Shown here: piece by piece, positions 33,270-45,835 of the stretch
How positions within the stretch are numbered: position 1 is the stretch's first letter
Layout of the letters: each line of letters begins with the position of its first letter
From: Sternotherus odoratus
Taxonomy: Eukaryota > Chordata > Testudines > Kinosternidae
Direction of reading: 5' to 3'
DNA: 64,000 nucleotides
NCBI GenBank assembly: GCA_032164245.1
Contig: JAVMKO010000006.1
Location: forward strand, 103,805,310-103,869,309
Program-made: the position numbers and the translations under genes
Notes under the pieces: generated by a model
What the model saw: only the letters and a program-made list of their open reading frames with translations
Told to the model about the DNA's origin: nothing
Database searches by the model: none

Positions 33270-34614
33270 TCAAACGCCATCTCGGGCACTGATAAAACTG
33301 TCTTTCAAGGCTTCCCTGAGGCGCAGGGCCTCACGGTGGGCTCTTCTACTTTCCCTGCTGTGTGGCTGCTCATAAGTAGCAGAAAGTAAATTTGCCTCTG
33401 CCTCCCAGCCCGCCATAAACGTTTCCCCCTTGCTCTCACAGATATTGTGGAGCACAGAGCAAGCAGCAATAACAATGGGGATATTTCTCTCGCGGATGTC
33501 TGAGCGAATCAGTAAGGAACGCCATCTCCCCTTCAGACGGCCAAATGCGCACTCTACGGCCATTCTGCACTTGCTCAGCCTGTAGTTGAACAGCTCCTGA
33601 CCCCTGTCCAGGGCTCCTGTGTAGGGCTTCATAAGCCAGGGCATTAGGGGGTAGGCTGGGTCCCCAATGATCACGATCGGCATTTCGACCCCCCCCCACG
33701 GAAATTTTCTGGTCGGGGAAGAAAGTGCCTTGCTGCAGCTGTCTAAAAACCCTAGAGTTCCTGAACACTCGAGCGTCATGAAGCTTTCCCGGCCACCCCA
33801 CGTACAGGTCGGTGAAACGTCCCTTGTGGTCAACCACTGCTTGCATGACCATTGAGTAATATCCCTTCTGGTTTCTGTACTCGGCGGCCTCGTGGTCCGG
33901 TGCCAGGATAGGGATATGAGTCCCATCTATAGCCCCACCACAGTTAGGGAATCCCATGGCGGCAAAGCCATCTATTGTGGCTTGCAGGTTTCCGAGGTTT
34001 ATAACCCGGTGTAGCAGCTGCTCGACGATTGCCCTGCTTACTTGCATCACAGCAAAGCCCACTGTAGACCTACCCACCCCAAACTGATTCGCCACTGACC
34101 GGTAGCTGTCTGGCATTGCAAGCTTCCAGAGGGCTATCGCCACTCGCTTCTCCACTGTAAGGGCCGCTCTCATTTTGGTATTCCTGCACCGGAGGGCCGG
34201 GGACAGCAAGTCACAAAGTTCCATGAACGTGCCCTTTCGCATGCGGAAGTTTCTGAGCCACTGGGAGTCATCCCAGACCCGCAGCACTATGCGATCCCAC
34301 CAGTCCGTGCTTGTTTCCCTGGCCCAGAATCGGCGTTCGATGGCATGAGCCTGCCCCATTGCCACCATTTTTGACAGATTGTCAGTCGCCCTACTTGCAA
34401 AAACGGCAGTGTCCATGTCGTCCCCGCTGTGCACGTCTTCGTCCATCTCGTGCACGTCCTCGTCCATCTCCTCCTCACTGTCGTCGGGTTCCGGAAAGCG
34501 CAGTTCTCCCCGGATCGCATTCCTCCTCTGCAGACGGTGCAGCAGGAACTCAGCAACCGTGATCGAGGTCCTCACAACAGCCATTACTGCAGCCGTGGTG
34601 TCAGCGGGCTCCAT
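33270..34614 (-). pseudogene. PIF/Harbinger transposase (one frameshift)
   Basis: DDE-type nuclease of the HARBI1 family. From 34614 the frame reads an acidic N-terminal part (SEEEMDEDVHEMDEDVHSGD), then FRMRKGTFMELCDLL and the helix-turn-helix-like YRSVANQFGVGRSTVG. The first catalytic Asp is in CGGAIDGTHIPI, and LHDARVFRNS follows. The run of nine Cs at 33689-33697 then shifts the frame. The downstream frame continues with the second Asp (IGDPAYPLMPWLMKPY) and the Glu (ECAFGRLKGRWR), ending at 33270. All three catalytic residues survive. A single-base slip in a homopolymer could be recent or a sequencing error, so the gene may be almost functional. Confidence 0.85.
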
Positions 34615-34976
34615 GCTTGCAATGCTATGGCGTTAGCACGGCGGAGAAAGGGTGCGAATTATGGGATGCCTACCTACAGTGCACCGCTCGGAATGGGGGT
34701 GGGCGGCGCGGAAAAAGGGCGCGAAATTTGGAAATGCCTACCCATAGTGCAGCTCTCGAAATGGTGCCTGCTGGGGGATCAGGGAACTGTGGGATAGGTA
34801 CCCAGAGTGCAACGCTCGTCATGTCGACGCCTGCAAAAGTTTTGCGGACAGACACTGTCGACTTGCTGGGCTTAGCTGTGCCGAGTGAAGACACACAACA
34901 TCGACTGTTTACCGTCGCGCTCACAACATCGAAATAAAGGAAATCGAACTACTGCTGTAGTGAAGACATACCCTGA

Positions 34977-36590
34977 GATAATTAAATGCTGGCAGGGGCT
35001 AGAGAGGAGGTTTGGGGTCTTCTGAGGCTACATGAGAATGGATGTACCTGCCTGTGTACACTGGAAAGAAAAACCCACAGCTTTGAGCCTCGGAGCCCAG
35101 AGTAATTGACTTGGGCTTGCAGGGTCCATGTTGCAGGGCTCAAGATAGCAATGCAGACATTCTGGCTTGCTCGGAGACTCTGTGAGCAGGGCGGTTTTCA
35201 GAGCCTGATCTCCAGCCTACGCCCAAACATATATACTACTCTGTTTATCCTCACAGCCCTGGGCTCTGAGGCTTGGTGCCAGGGGACTTTTATTGCAGTG
35301 TACAATACCCCTAGTGTCTGTACAAATTCAACCCAACAAGGCAGGGCTATAGTAAATGAAGCTGAATAGGGAACAGTTAGCTGGGTATGTATCTAAGCTG
35401 AATGGTCTCCAAAAAACAACCCACCCCATTTTGCATGTCCATTTGCCTCTAACTACGGTGAAGCAGTAGCAACATAACATTAAGGTTGAGGCAGAGTTTT
35501 CATTTCGACGGAACATTATTTTAAAGAAATGTCTTTAAAGTAAAGAAAGAGAGAAATTAAAATCAACATATGATCTGAACTTTTCTTGGGGGTTTGATGC
35601 AGACTAGGCTCCGACATACAAGCCAGTTACACCTCAAAAATTCAAACTTTTAAAATTTTTAAATCAGTATCTTATTTTTTTCCCTCCCAGAATCCTTTTG
35701 CAACAAATCTAGACCATTCAGGGTTCTGATCTTTGTCTCACCCATTTCTCTGCCCTTGCCAATTAATATAATAACTGTTCCAAACATTACTGAACTCATC
35801 TTCGCAACACCCCTGGTAAGACAGATGGGATCATTCTCATTTTACAGATGGGGAACTAAGTCAGAGCGATTAATATCCAGCATGTTCACTGATTTTCTGG
35901 TCCCCTGAGACCTTTCTCTGACCCCTGATTGGCCACTACAGGATCCTTGTATAAAAATGAGGCTCCTGCCTCCCTCCCCTGAAGCTAAAGGAGGGCCCAG
36001 TCGATCCTGAGGGAGAGGAGAGCTCGTAATGTCCCTGGAGTGACAGTTAAACTGACATAACAGACTCACCCCAGGCGGCCTGAGAAAGAAGTGGCCAGGC
36101 AAATGAGGCCTGGGCCCGTCCCCCCTGTAAGGTGTTAGCTGGAAGTGTTGGAGAACAAAGGGACCAGGTGACCTCCTGGCCCGGGAAAGAGACAAAGGAA
36201 AAGGGGAGGAGGGGGTGGAGGGAGTTAGCCCGGTTTTGGACCATGTTCCTGTCATCTAATCAGCCTCTGTTTTATTGGCTGGCTGAGAGTCACGTCTGAC
36301 TGTGAAGTTGGGGTGCAGGACCCTCTGGCTTCCCCAGGACCCCACCTGGGAAGGCTCACTGGGGGAGGTGCACAGAGGTCAACCCAGGAAGGTGGAAGCT
36401 GGAAGCTGTGAATTTCCTAGCCCTGGAGACAGGATGTTCACAGACAGGAAGCTTCCCTCAAAGTCCTGACTAGCTTCATAGGAAGTAGTGCCAGAGCATC
36501 GCCCAGGGGACTCTGTGACATCTCCCCCCGCCCAAACTTTCCTTCTACACAGACATGAGCTAGGTCTCCGTATTTCACTCTATCTCTGGT
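34977..36590. other. Non-coding, nothing recognised
   Basis: No family motif in any open frame. The 36050-36250 minus-strand frame is compositional. Confidence 0.3.
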
Positions 36591-37480
36591 GAGAGGCTAA
36601 CACTTAAATCCCTTTTTTTACTTTCACACTCCCCCCTTTTGTGCTTTTAGCACAACCATCATTTTAAAGCATTTATTTTTATTAGGCCTTGTATTTTTTA
36701 TTTTAGATTAAAAGGATCAGGATTAGCCCCATAAGTGTTGGTTGGCTGTAACGATAATGCATAATTAGTATGAACATGAAAGGTATTTTTGTTCTATTTT
36801 TTATAACAATAACATATTTTTAAATTAAACAAAAACAATGCAGACATGAATGTCTTTATTGTAATAATATGCTGGGGTTATTTTGTAGCCTTAGTTACAT
36901 AGCGCAATATATTATAATTAACACATACGATAAATGTTTTATAGACTGCCTCAAAGGTATGTTTTTTAATCTGATATATATGTTGAAGCACATAGATTTG
37001 GCCTTGTAGTTAAGAGATTTTTGGAATCTTTGGTAGGAGTGAGTGTAGGTTTTGGAATTGGTTGAGTATTAAGGTGGTTTAATTAAAATGTATTTGGAAC
37101 CTAAGATTTAATTATAGGATTTTATTTGCAGGCCAATAGATCATATGATATTTTGCAGCAGAGGTGAAATTAAAATGGATGTTTTGCAAAATGGTGACCT
37201 TAACATTTACACAGCTGTTATAAGCTTGGAAGAGCAGGTGTTTTGTTCGGGTCGTTTTTTGTTTTATACTTTTTTAACAAACGCTGTTATAAACTGGGAC
37301 AATTTTTTCGGCTTTCACTTTTATACGCACTGAAGCTGCAGGGGCTTTAAAGGCCAAAGATGTTTATTGGCTTTTTATTTTTATCTAAATATTGGGTGTT
37401 ATTTTAGGAGCACTGGCTATAAATTGGTGAGGCGTATCAGGTGGCTTAATTTTTAAATATTACGGTGAATTCTTTAATTT
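36591..37480. other. A+T-rich island, unidentified
   Basis: About 900 bases clearly richer in A and T than both flanks, with many T runs and no long frame. On either side the sequence is ordinary mixed-composition DNA. It could be an ancient insertion of unknown source. Confidence 0.4.
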
Positions 37481-37716
37481 TAGGTTCATTTTTGTTACGG
37501 ACCCGGCAGGATTTGGTATGTGGAAGCCCACACCCCTTTCACCAGCCTGTATGCTTGGAAGGAGCACCGCGAGGGCTTGCAATTCAAAGTAATCTTAAGC
37601 ATCCGACTTGGCCCACTGCCCTTACTAGTGCTTCAAAAGTACCATCTAACTTGTGGCCGTAAAAACATACTTAAAACTTTTCAGGATCAAGTTGCAAGTA
37701 CTCGCAGAAGCTCCCC

Positions 37717-38822
37717 GAGAAGCTGGTGTTGATCAGTGCAGGCTCCTGGGGTGCTGGAGAGGTACATGAGAGGCTCCCCCTCTTCTCTCTCCCTGCATCT
37801 CCTGCTGCTTTCTGTTATTCCCCCTCACCTTTTCTCCTGCCTGTTCTGTCTCTTGCGCCCTCCTTCCTTCCTCCAGCCCAGCCCTCCACCATCTCTGCAC
37901 ATCTGGAGCAGAGAGAAGACATCTGCACCAGCACCAGACAGTTTTCTACACTCTGGGTCCTAGTGGCACCCCCCACAGTCTGGCACCTGAGGGGTCTCTG
38001 CAGAGGGTCCCTTCTACAGCGCCGATAATGGGAGGAGGTTTGGCCTTGTGATGTGAGGGCCGGGTCTGAGAATCAGGACTCCTGGGTTCTGTGACTCTGG
38101 AAGGGGGCGTGGTCTAGTGGGTGGAACTGGATTGGCTGACAATGAGGGGGAGGGGCTTGTGCTCAAGAACAGTGGTTCAATCCCCACCAATTCCTGTGGT
38201 GTCTACATCTGGCCATGACTTTACTTACCCATCAGTGTAGGTTGTTTATCCTGTTCCTGGACATGTGGAACATCTGCTGCTGGTCATCCCTGAGATGTAA
38301 GTCCTTCATGCACACAAGGACATTGCGTATCAGGGTCAATCCAGCAGCTCCCATCCGGTCTTCACCTCCACAATGGATGTCTAGCCCGAGCCTGACCAGA
38401 GAAAGACGGGGGGGGGGGGGGTGTTCTTCAGGGGAATCCGCTGGATCTCCCATCCCCCCCTGCTCCACCTTACATCCCGGCACGCTAAGGGTTTTCCAAA
38501 GATACCACTCATCTGGGACAAACAAGAAGCTAAGATGAGGTCAGTGTGGGTGGATTTCCTGAGCAGTCTGGTTCTAAGGGAAGAACAGATTTCTCCCCTG
38601 CTCTAGGGAGATTCCCATAGGAAAAGTCTCTGATGGTGGGGTGGGGGCAATGCAAGCCCTCAGCCCCTTGCATGGCAGGAAATCAGGACTCGGGGAGTTA
38701 AGGGGTGTCTCTGTCCTGCTGAAGGGAGGAGACCTGGAGAGCAGAAAGGGCACTAGTGGCATTCTGGGAAAGAAAATGACTTCTACCTGGGAAGGTGCCT
38801 GAATCTTCTTGCCGACATTAGA
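37717..38822. repeat. 1.1-kb duplicated segment, copy B
   Basis: Partner of 1400-2470 in the same orientation. The C run on the minus strand upstream of the exon acceptor is longer here, and about 25 bases near 38545 (gtgggtggatttcctgagcag) are extra relative to copy A. Confidence 0.8.
38229..38391 (-). CDS. Exon-like segment of an unrecognised gene (copy B)
   Basis: Identical in layout to 1908-2070: acceptor tttctctggtcag, frame containing IHCGGEDRMGAAGLTLIRNV, stop at 38234-38232, donor gtaagta. Only two residues differ near its start (DI here, AL in copy A). It may be a dead duplicate. Confidence 0.3.
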
Positions 38823-38837
38823 GACATTAGAGTACAT

Positions 38838-39165
38838 GATCCCATATTATTTTTTCCCCCACAGGATCCCTGCCTTATTCAGTGCACATGATTTTCTGCT
38901 CTGGGGCTGTGTATTGAAGGAGTCTGTCTGTAGGATCCCTGCCTCATGTATTGCACAGTTAATGTTGCCCGGGAAATGCTTATTCTGGTATTTCCTAACT
39001 TGAGGGTGTCTGACTTTGAAACCTTTTAATCCTTTGTATATTACCTCATTTTAATGGCTCACTTTACTGAGGAGACCAACTTTTATGACAAAAGAGGATT
39101 TTGTTTGTTTGTGAGATATCTATTAGGTGTCCGCTTAGTGTCAATAGTGTGTGTTTTAAATACAC
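38838..39165 (+). repeat. Dispersed repeat, copy 2
   Basis: Uninterrupted counterpart of the repeat at 29395-29755. It is immediately downstream of duplicated segment B. Confidence 0.6.
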
Positions 39166-42029
39166 TCCCTAATACAAAGACTTTATGATTAAAGGAAGAT
39201 GGACACATACAAAGAAATCAGGATGTGTAAGGACTAGGAATTTCTTTCTTTTGATGAATAGTCATGTATTATTATTAAAGAAAGGTGGTGCATTGGGTAA
39301 CTTGTGTGGTGAGGATGTTCCAGGTAGAGGGAGCAATATGTAAACATACAAAGAACGGAACGGGAGAAAGAAACACACATGGTATTGGTGCTAGCTGTAC
39401 TGGTGAAGCAGGGAGGGAGGGAGGTGTGATGTTGTAGGGAGAGTGAGGTTATTGTCCCACTTTTATATCTTCTTCCCACTTGCTGGAAAGCTCTTTTGCT
39501 GTGAGCTGGGTCAAACAGTTCCCATTGTGTAGTCCTATTTCCGAGAGGTTTCTATCATTCCTGGGGTGATCTTTGTGCATGTGTGCATCTCCTCAGTGAG
39601 CCATTAACATTGTTTGGCCTTGCTACTGTTGTACCTGACTTGTGGGTGTGTTCAACCTCACAACGTGTTTCAGTAGCACACACATAGCCAGACTTCAGAA
39701 CTTCACACACGGCGACAGCACATACAATCCAACAAGATATTAATGTCTAGCGGATCAAGACTTTTAGAACAATACCCCACAAGACATACTTTGTACAAAA
39801 CATATCCGAATTACACGCCAGTGGTGAATATTGGAATGTCGGTGTCACAAGAATATTCTATCCTCCAATCACCTTTAAACCCTTTCTGATTGGTCCACAA
39901 GTATAGTCCGCTCACCACTGCGAAATCTGGCTATCAGTCCAAGCTGTTACATAACAAGTCTTAGTATTATGGTCTGTTTAGTATTATGGTCTGTTTACTA
40001 TTATGGTTTGGTGACCCTCACCTAGTTTTGGACTGAGCCTGCCTGTCTAACCCCTCCCTGCAGTGTAGGAGGGATCTTTTTTGCCCCCGTCTACACTTGT
40101 CTGCCTGCCAACCTAGGCTGAACTGAAACTGATATCTCCTACCCGATTACCAGACTATGCAACTGTAAACAGTTACCTCATCCTTTTCAATAGGTATCCA
40201 ATGATTGATTGATGCCTCTTAATGCTAATGTCTTCTGTCGCTACCCTGTTGTTGTTTTTTAACCAATTTTTGTTAATTTTATTGTAGTTCTTCCCCTATT
40301 TCCAGTAAATAGCAGCAAAGCCCTGTTTTCAGCGCTGTGCTTGGGACACAGAATAGAGCTGCTGCCAAAACTCTCAGATCAACGCAGGATTGTACCCACT
40401 TGTGCATTGGTTAGGATTTGGTCCAGGCCAGTTGTAAACGTCCCAAGCAATAGGGCTCCCACCGTTTCCCGGAGAGCGCTCGCTGAGGACAGAAAGAGCT
40501 ACGTTAAATTGTTCTGCAGCATCCATCCAAAGCATGACAGCTTATAACAACACATCTGTTAGATCGCATGGTCTAGCTCTCACGGGTAGGATCCACGAAG
40601 CAGGGGCATAAGCTCCGCTGTCTGATTCCAGGGGGTGAGTTTCTGTTTGGGGTTCGCTACGCTGACATAGGGGCCTCACTGCAGTGTGGCTATAGGGGGC
40701 AGGGCTTTGACACGGGCCTATTGTCAGCGTCCCTCTCATCGCTTGCGAACAGCAATGCTGGCTTCTGCGGGTGGCAATCTTAGGCACTTCCCTCTCCTCA
40801 CGCACTGCACAGGGAGCTTAGAGCCCTCCCTCAGCTTCGTGACTCAGGCTGTGATTTTCGAGGTGCCGTGACACTCAGCATTGCAGTGCCTCGGCATTCG
40901 CTAGCTTTCTGTCCTTGGCAACCTGCTTTGTGACTGCTCTCCAGCCTTGGAACATGGCTTCTTGATATCATAGAGCAGATTCTTATAACTTCACAGACAA
41001 TGTTGCCCCAGACGTTTCACCAGGACAATAATGCTCAGCAAATTATGAGTCTTCAAATGACTTTTCAGCAGGCGTGCGTTGTACAAGTTTTATCATCGTC
41101 TTATAAAAGCAGTGACCATAGGAATACAGACGGTCACACCCATTTTGGCCTAAACTCTCCCTGTAGATAACCATGGGCAGCCAGAATGACTTAATGGCTA
41201 AAGCATCCCCCGCAGATCAGATGTTTCATGGATTGCAGAAGGCGCGGGGGGGGGGGGGGGAGAGGAGCGAGGGGGTGTGTGCTTGTGTTAGGGGGAGGAG
41301 CAGGGACAGGAAGAGGCAGGGTAGGGGCTTGGGGAAGGGGTATAGTGGGATTGGGGCAGAGCAGGGGTCGCGCACCCCCTAGGAAAGAAGAAAGTCGGCG
41401 CCTGTGGTCCCACTCAAAGTACTTTACAGGAAGGAAGTAGCATCCTTATCACCATTTTATAGCTGGGAATATTGACCGGGCAGAGCGACTTACTGCAGCC
41501 ATCTGGCCAAGGAGGCAGGTGTGATTCCCAGGCGTACGCCCAGCTCAGTTGCTATCAGTGCTCTTGCTGCGCTTTGCACCGTTACTGCAGGATTCTGCAG
41601 TGGGAGAGGCCCGGTATTCATTATTTCTACTCTCTGGCTGTCCCTGCTTCCACTCACGGTCCCTGTCCCGCAGCCCTGCGCCTTCGCTGATGGACAATGG
41701 GGTCTCGCTCTTCTGACACTGGGGGGAGCTGGCTTTATACTTTCACCAGGAAAACAAAACAGTTCGCAGCCGTTCCTTTTTGTTTCCTTTCCCCCCACAG
41801 CGCAGCCTCCTCTTGATGTGCTGGTAAAACACAGGTGGCTTAGATAGGTGTGCAGGGCTTTAAACTGCATAGTTCAGATAATACACTGAGGAAAACAGAG
41901 CTTGTGAAAGAAGATGCCGACTTTATCTGAGACAAGTTTGAAAAGGGCTGGGGGTGTGGTGGGAGCTGTAGAGAATCACCTTTCATTACAGTGCCCCAGG
42001 ATGAAAAGATGATGCCGGCTAATCTGAAG
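39166..42029. other. Non-coding, nothing recognised
   Basis: Includes three adjacent copies of 'ttagtattatggtctgttt' near 39960-40005 and G/C homopolymer runs near 41250. No gene is supported. Confidence 0.35.
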
Positions 42030-42650
42030 CTCGTCCAGTACTCTGAGTGCCTCCTGGTGGCTAATGTCTTGCCTGCCTCAGGCCCCGTGTCCCTCCCAGA
42101 CCCCGGTGCCCCTTTACCTTGGGGTTCTGCCCACTGCAGTACCCCCCCACACTGGGTCTCCCCTCCCAGGGAAACCCCCAACCCTCTACCCCCACGTTGC
42201 CTCAGTGGCTACTGCCAGTCAACATCTAGCCCCCTGCTCACTGGGGCAGACTTCAGTCTGTAATGGCCACTCATCATTGGCAAGGGGGTTGGATCAGTGG
42301 CCTCTGCCTATTCCCAGGCTACACCCCTGTAGGCCCAGTACCTGCCTTGGGCCTTTACCAAGGCCTCAGCCTGGGGAGTTGCCAGACTGGAGCTCCCCAG
42401 CTCCCTTTGCCTCTGCTGTGCTGTGCTTGTCCTGTGCTCCCAGGCAGCCAGGTCCTTCTCGCTCCAGGGCCGAGTGAGCCTCCTCCGGCTCCTGGCCCCA
42501 CAGCCCTTTTATCCAGGCCAGCTGTGGCCCGGTTAAGCCAGCCACTCCTGGGACCAACGACCTCCCCAGCCTCCTTCAGCTGCTCTTAATCCCTTTTCGC
42601 TTGGGGTAGGGCAGCCGCCCCCACTCCACTTGCACTTTCTTGGCTGGAAG
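42030..42650 (+). mobile_element. Diverged LTR copy related to the 9205 solo LTR
   Basis: Shares ordered blocks with 9205-9858: 'ggccccgtgtccctcccag', 'ccccggtgccc', 'ctcactggggcagact' and 'ctctaccc/ccccac'. A TATA-like 'ttttatcc' occurs near 42508. Ends are not defined and no target duplication was found. Confidence 0.6.
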
Positions 42651-43305
42651 CAAAACACTGCTCAGCTCTGGCCTGGCGGAAGAGGATTTTATGCCTGCTG
42701 GCAGGGCCGTCCCGAGCTATTTCGGGGCCCTACACAGCCCCCCAGTAGCTAATAAACTTGTTTTAGCTAAACCACTTTGTTTGAAGTGTTTGGGACACTC
42801 CATTTGGGGATAACAAGATTTGTGCCTATCATTTCCTATTCAAATGATGGACTTTATATGAGCTTGTATTGGCCAAGAGAGGGCCGGGCAGCACATTTCT
42901 GGGGGGAGGTCTGGGACTAGCAATTTGCTGGTGTTCTGCAGTGTCATTCAGGAGTGGCTGGCTATTGCACTCAGACAATACAACTAGGAGTAATTGACGT
43001 GCTGAAGTCTGCTTCTGAGCAGACCGATTGGTAGCTCAGTGAAGCAGTGTAAAAGGCACCCCAAGTTGGAGAATTGAGGGGCGACAGCTGTTTATCAATC
43101 CAGATTGTACCCTGAGAAATAGAACGATGGGAGAAAAGTTTCTGCCCTCAGCTGGTTTTGCCAGCTGATGCCCCTTCCCTGAGATGAATACTGTGTAAAC
43201 AGAAGTTTAAAATCACTGGGCTGGATTCTGTTCTTAGTGACGTTAGTGTAAATCCAGAATGACCTCACTTATGTGAATGGAGTCAGGGTTGGATTCTGCT
43301 CAGTC
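42651..43305. other. Non-coding
   Basis: Near 42700 a 'cagggccgtcccgag' stretch resembles the end of a DNA-transposon fragment, but no partner end was found. Nothing else is supported. Confidence 0.3.
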
Positions 43306-43429
43306 TAGGGTGACCAGACAGCAAGTGTGAAAAATTGGGAGAGGGGGTGGGAGGTAATAGGAGCCTATTTAAGGAAAAGAGCCAAAAATCAGGACTGCCC
43401 CTATAAAACCGGGAGATGTGGTCACCCTA
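43306..43429 (-). mobile_element. 124-bp hAT-type MITE, copy 2
   Basis: Reverse-oriented partner of 9044-9167, with the same length and termini (TAGGGTGACCAGA / TGGTCACCCTA). The target duplication is gctcagtc at 43298-43305 and tctcagtc at 43430-43437. Confidence 0.85.
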
Positions 43430-43437
43430 TCTCAGTC

Positions 43438-44715
43438 ATTCTGGTTTATATCCAGGGTAATCCTTCTGGGTTTACTGGGGTCGCTCTGCATTTATTCTAT
43501 TACGAGCTCAGAATTGGGTCCTTTGAATTACCGGGTTTATATGTGAGAAACCCATGGTTACAGGATTGAGAGTGACTCAGGAGCAGCCTGGATTAAAAAT
43601 ATAGTTCAAAACCTTTGTGTGTTCTCCAGAATCTGAATCTTAAAGGAACAAACAATGACCAGCAGGCTCAAGCCTATTCGCAAATAGGACCAATCAGAAT
43701 GCAGCTCTGACTCCAGAGACATCGGGGGTCGATCCGGATTCACACCAGAGTCATGAAGAATAGAATCGGCCCCTAATGCTGATGCAATCGGGGGTGACAG
43801 AAATTGAGCTAGATTAAAGACTCCCCCTCATTTTCTTTGCTTCCTTAATCTTTTCCAGGAACCAGAGCACCACCCAAGGTGAGGGAGATACAGAACGCTG
43901 CTTCAAATCTCCATCTTACCCTGCAGCAATCCAGGTCCTGGGATTCAAATCCTTCATACAGGCCTCTGAACTCCCACCCTCACCCGCCACTTCCTGTGAC
44001 CCTCTGCGAAGCTCAGTTCACCCACAGAGAATCCCTACACCCGCAGGCCTTTCACTTCCCCCACAGCTGGGATTTTTCTGGATACCACAGGCCACAAAGA
44101 AAAAAACAAGACGTGCCATCTTTTAGCTCCAAATATTTATTGTCACCTCTTAGATCTAACTACAAGAAGCTCCCGACACCGATAGAAAAATAGCATTAGT
44201 AAAATAATAAAAAAATGGATACAGAATTAAAAAAAAAATCAACCCTACAGAAAAATATTAGATTAATTCTAACATCCCTCCCTTAAAAGCTACATAGTGA
44301 GAAGGCCCCTATCCTGCTACAAGTAGATTTCCTGCATTAAGTCTCTCTCAGCTCCTCGGAACGTGGATTGAGGATGGAGAGATAGCTCCGCATTATGACA
44401 TCTCACAGAGCTGCAGAAGAGAGATCTTTGGGTTATGACAACTCATGAAGCGGTGGGAGAAAGATCCCTGGTTGTAATATCCGGTGAAGTCGTGGGGAAA
44501 AGATCTCTCTTTCCTGCTAAGATGAAATCCTGCCCATCCCTTTACTTCCCCCGCTCTGTGTTTATAAAGATCCCCGAAATTAAAATAGACACGCCCGCCC
44601 CTCAAAAGAAAAAAGGCCCAAAAATATTACTTAAAATGGGCATTTTACCAGCAGTCACTTCTCTACAGCAATCTGGGTTTCCTTTGGTTTTAGAAAAGAT
44701 TTCCCCACATGAAGC
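43438..44715. other. Non-coding
   Basis: A miniature exon-like pattern (acceptor ...tcttttccag, 20 bases, gtgagg) is present at 43858-43877 but is too short to support. No gene is named. Confidence 0.3.
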
Positions 44716-44891
44716 AAAGTTCAGTGGTTTGAGCATGGGCCTGCTAAACCCAGGGCTGTGAGTTCAATCCTTGAGGAGGCCATTTTTAGGGATATGGAGC
44801 AAAAATGCTGTTAAATGATTTAATTGGGGATCGGTCCTGCTTTGAGCGGGGGGAGGGGGTTGGACTAGATGACCTCCTGAGGTCCCTTCCA
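44716..44891 (+). mobile_element. tRNA-derived SINE with CR1-like tail (tortoise Pol III/SINE type)
   Basis: The head is tRNA-like ('tcagtggtttgagcat', then 'gggctgtgagttcaatcc' with the B-box gttcaatcc at 44762-44770). The tail ('ttaattggggatcggtcc', 'gggttggactagatgacc') is shared with CR1 LINE 3' ends, the feature that lets CR1 machinery copy it. It is cut off at 'gaggtcccttcca' by the element that follows. Confidence 0.8.
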
Positions 44892-45420
44892 CGTGTGGCC
44901 CGCCGGCCATTTTTATCCGGCCCGTGAGTTTGGGCAGGGCCAGCGGCCCATCCTCCCGGCCCCGGGCCGAGCACGGCGAGCCACAAGGCCCCACGCTCCA
45001 GGCCTAGCTGAGCGCGGCAAAACACGCGGCCTGGCGGAGTGTTGCGAGCTGCGGGGCCCCACGCCCGGCTGAGCAGGTAAGCCAGTTGGGAGGGGGGGCT
45101 TCGGTGGTGGGGACCAGGGGTGGTGGTTAAGGTGGGTGGGTGGGGTCTTGGGAGGGGGCAGTCAGGGAGGGAGTCAGATAGCAGGGAGGCTAGATGGAGT
45201 TGGGGTCCTGGGAGGCAATTGGGGGGGAGGGGTCTCCGGAGGGGGCAATCAGGGACAAGGAAGCCGGAGGGGAGGAGAGGGGGGAAAGGGTTAGACGGGT
45301 TGGGGTTCTGAGGGGGCGGGAAGTGGTTGGGGCCGGATTGGTTCCGGGCCTTCCCTACCCGGCCCTCCACACAATTTTGAAGCCACGTGTGGCCCTCAGG
45401 CCAAAAAGTTTGCCCATCCC
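44892..45420 (-). mobile_element. G+C-rich non-autonomous DNA element inside the SINE
   Basis: Its right end, read on the minus strand, is the familiar 'cagggatgggcaaac' followed by 'ttggcctgagggccacacg' terminus of a widespread vertebrate MITE. It is followed by 'ggagggccgggtaggg'. The left end lacks the matching terminus, and an 11-base 'cacgtgtggcc' occurs directly repeated at both sides (44890 and 45383). The interior holds 'ggtggg'/'gggaggggg' repeats. Confidence 0.6.
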
Positions 45421-45835
45421 TGATTTAGAGGGAAAGGCAAACCCGGAGGAGGGGGGACAGGAAGCTGGACAGAGACAATGTCGGAAACAGACCAGGGAAA
45501 CAGCGGTGATATCTGTGAGAGCGTTGGGTAGAGACCCTGAGCTGGAACCCAGAGAAGAGGCCAGGCCTGGGTTTCTCTACCAGCAACTGGGGGAATGGCC
45601 CCATTGATGGGCAGTGAACTGGAAGACTGCCTGGCATGAATGGTACAGAGAGATTCGAATACACAAACCCCCCCAGAAGTGGAAAACTAGTGACCCGGCC
45701 AAAGGGCCAAGCCACAAAGAGGGAGCCACTGGGTCCCGAGAGGGAGACGGAAGGGGCATCAGACTGGCAGAGCTATCCCCAAGGAGGTGCTCCAGGGGGG
45801 AGCAGAGCACCCCAAGACAGACATTTCATTGAGCT
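45421..45835 (+). repeat. Retroelement-like leader relic
   Basis: Words such as 'gagctggaacccagagaag' and 'accagcaactgggggaatgg' are typical of the untranslated leader of turtle LTR retroelements. There is no coding region. Confidence 0.35.

Larger units (their letters stand above)
30352..34973. mobile_element. Near-complete PIF/Harbinger DNA transposon (4.6 kb)
   Basis: The ends are inverted repeats sharing TGTCTTCACTAC (left starts GGCCCTGTCTTCACTACCA; right, reversed, starts GGGTATGTCTTCACTACAG). The flanking triplets are tta and tga, consistent with the 3-bp TWA-type duplication of this superfamily after one mutation. Inside are the two genes expected of PIF/Harbinger, a Myb/SANT-like protein on the plus strand and the transposase on the minus strand, convergent. 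The only clear lesion found is a frameshift in the transposase at a run of nine Cs (33689-33697). Confidence 0.85.

Noticed and set aside
43858..43877. 20-base micro-exon between ttttccag and gtgagg
   Set aside because: Too short to support without neighbouring exons or transcripts.
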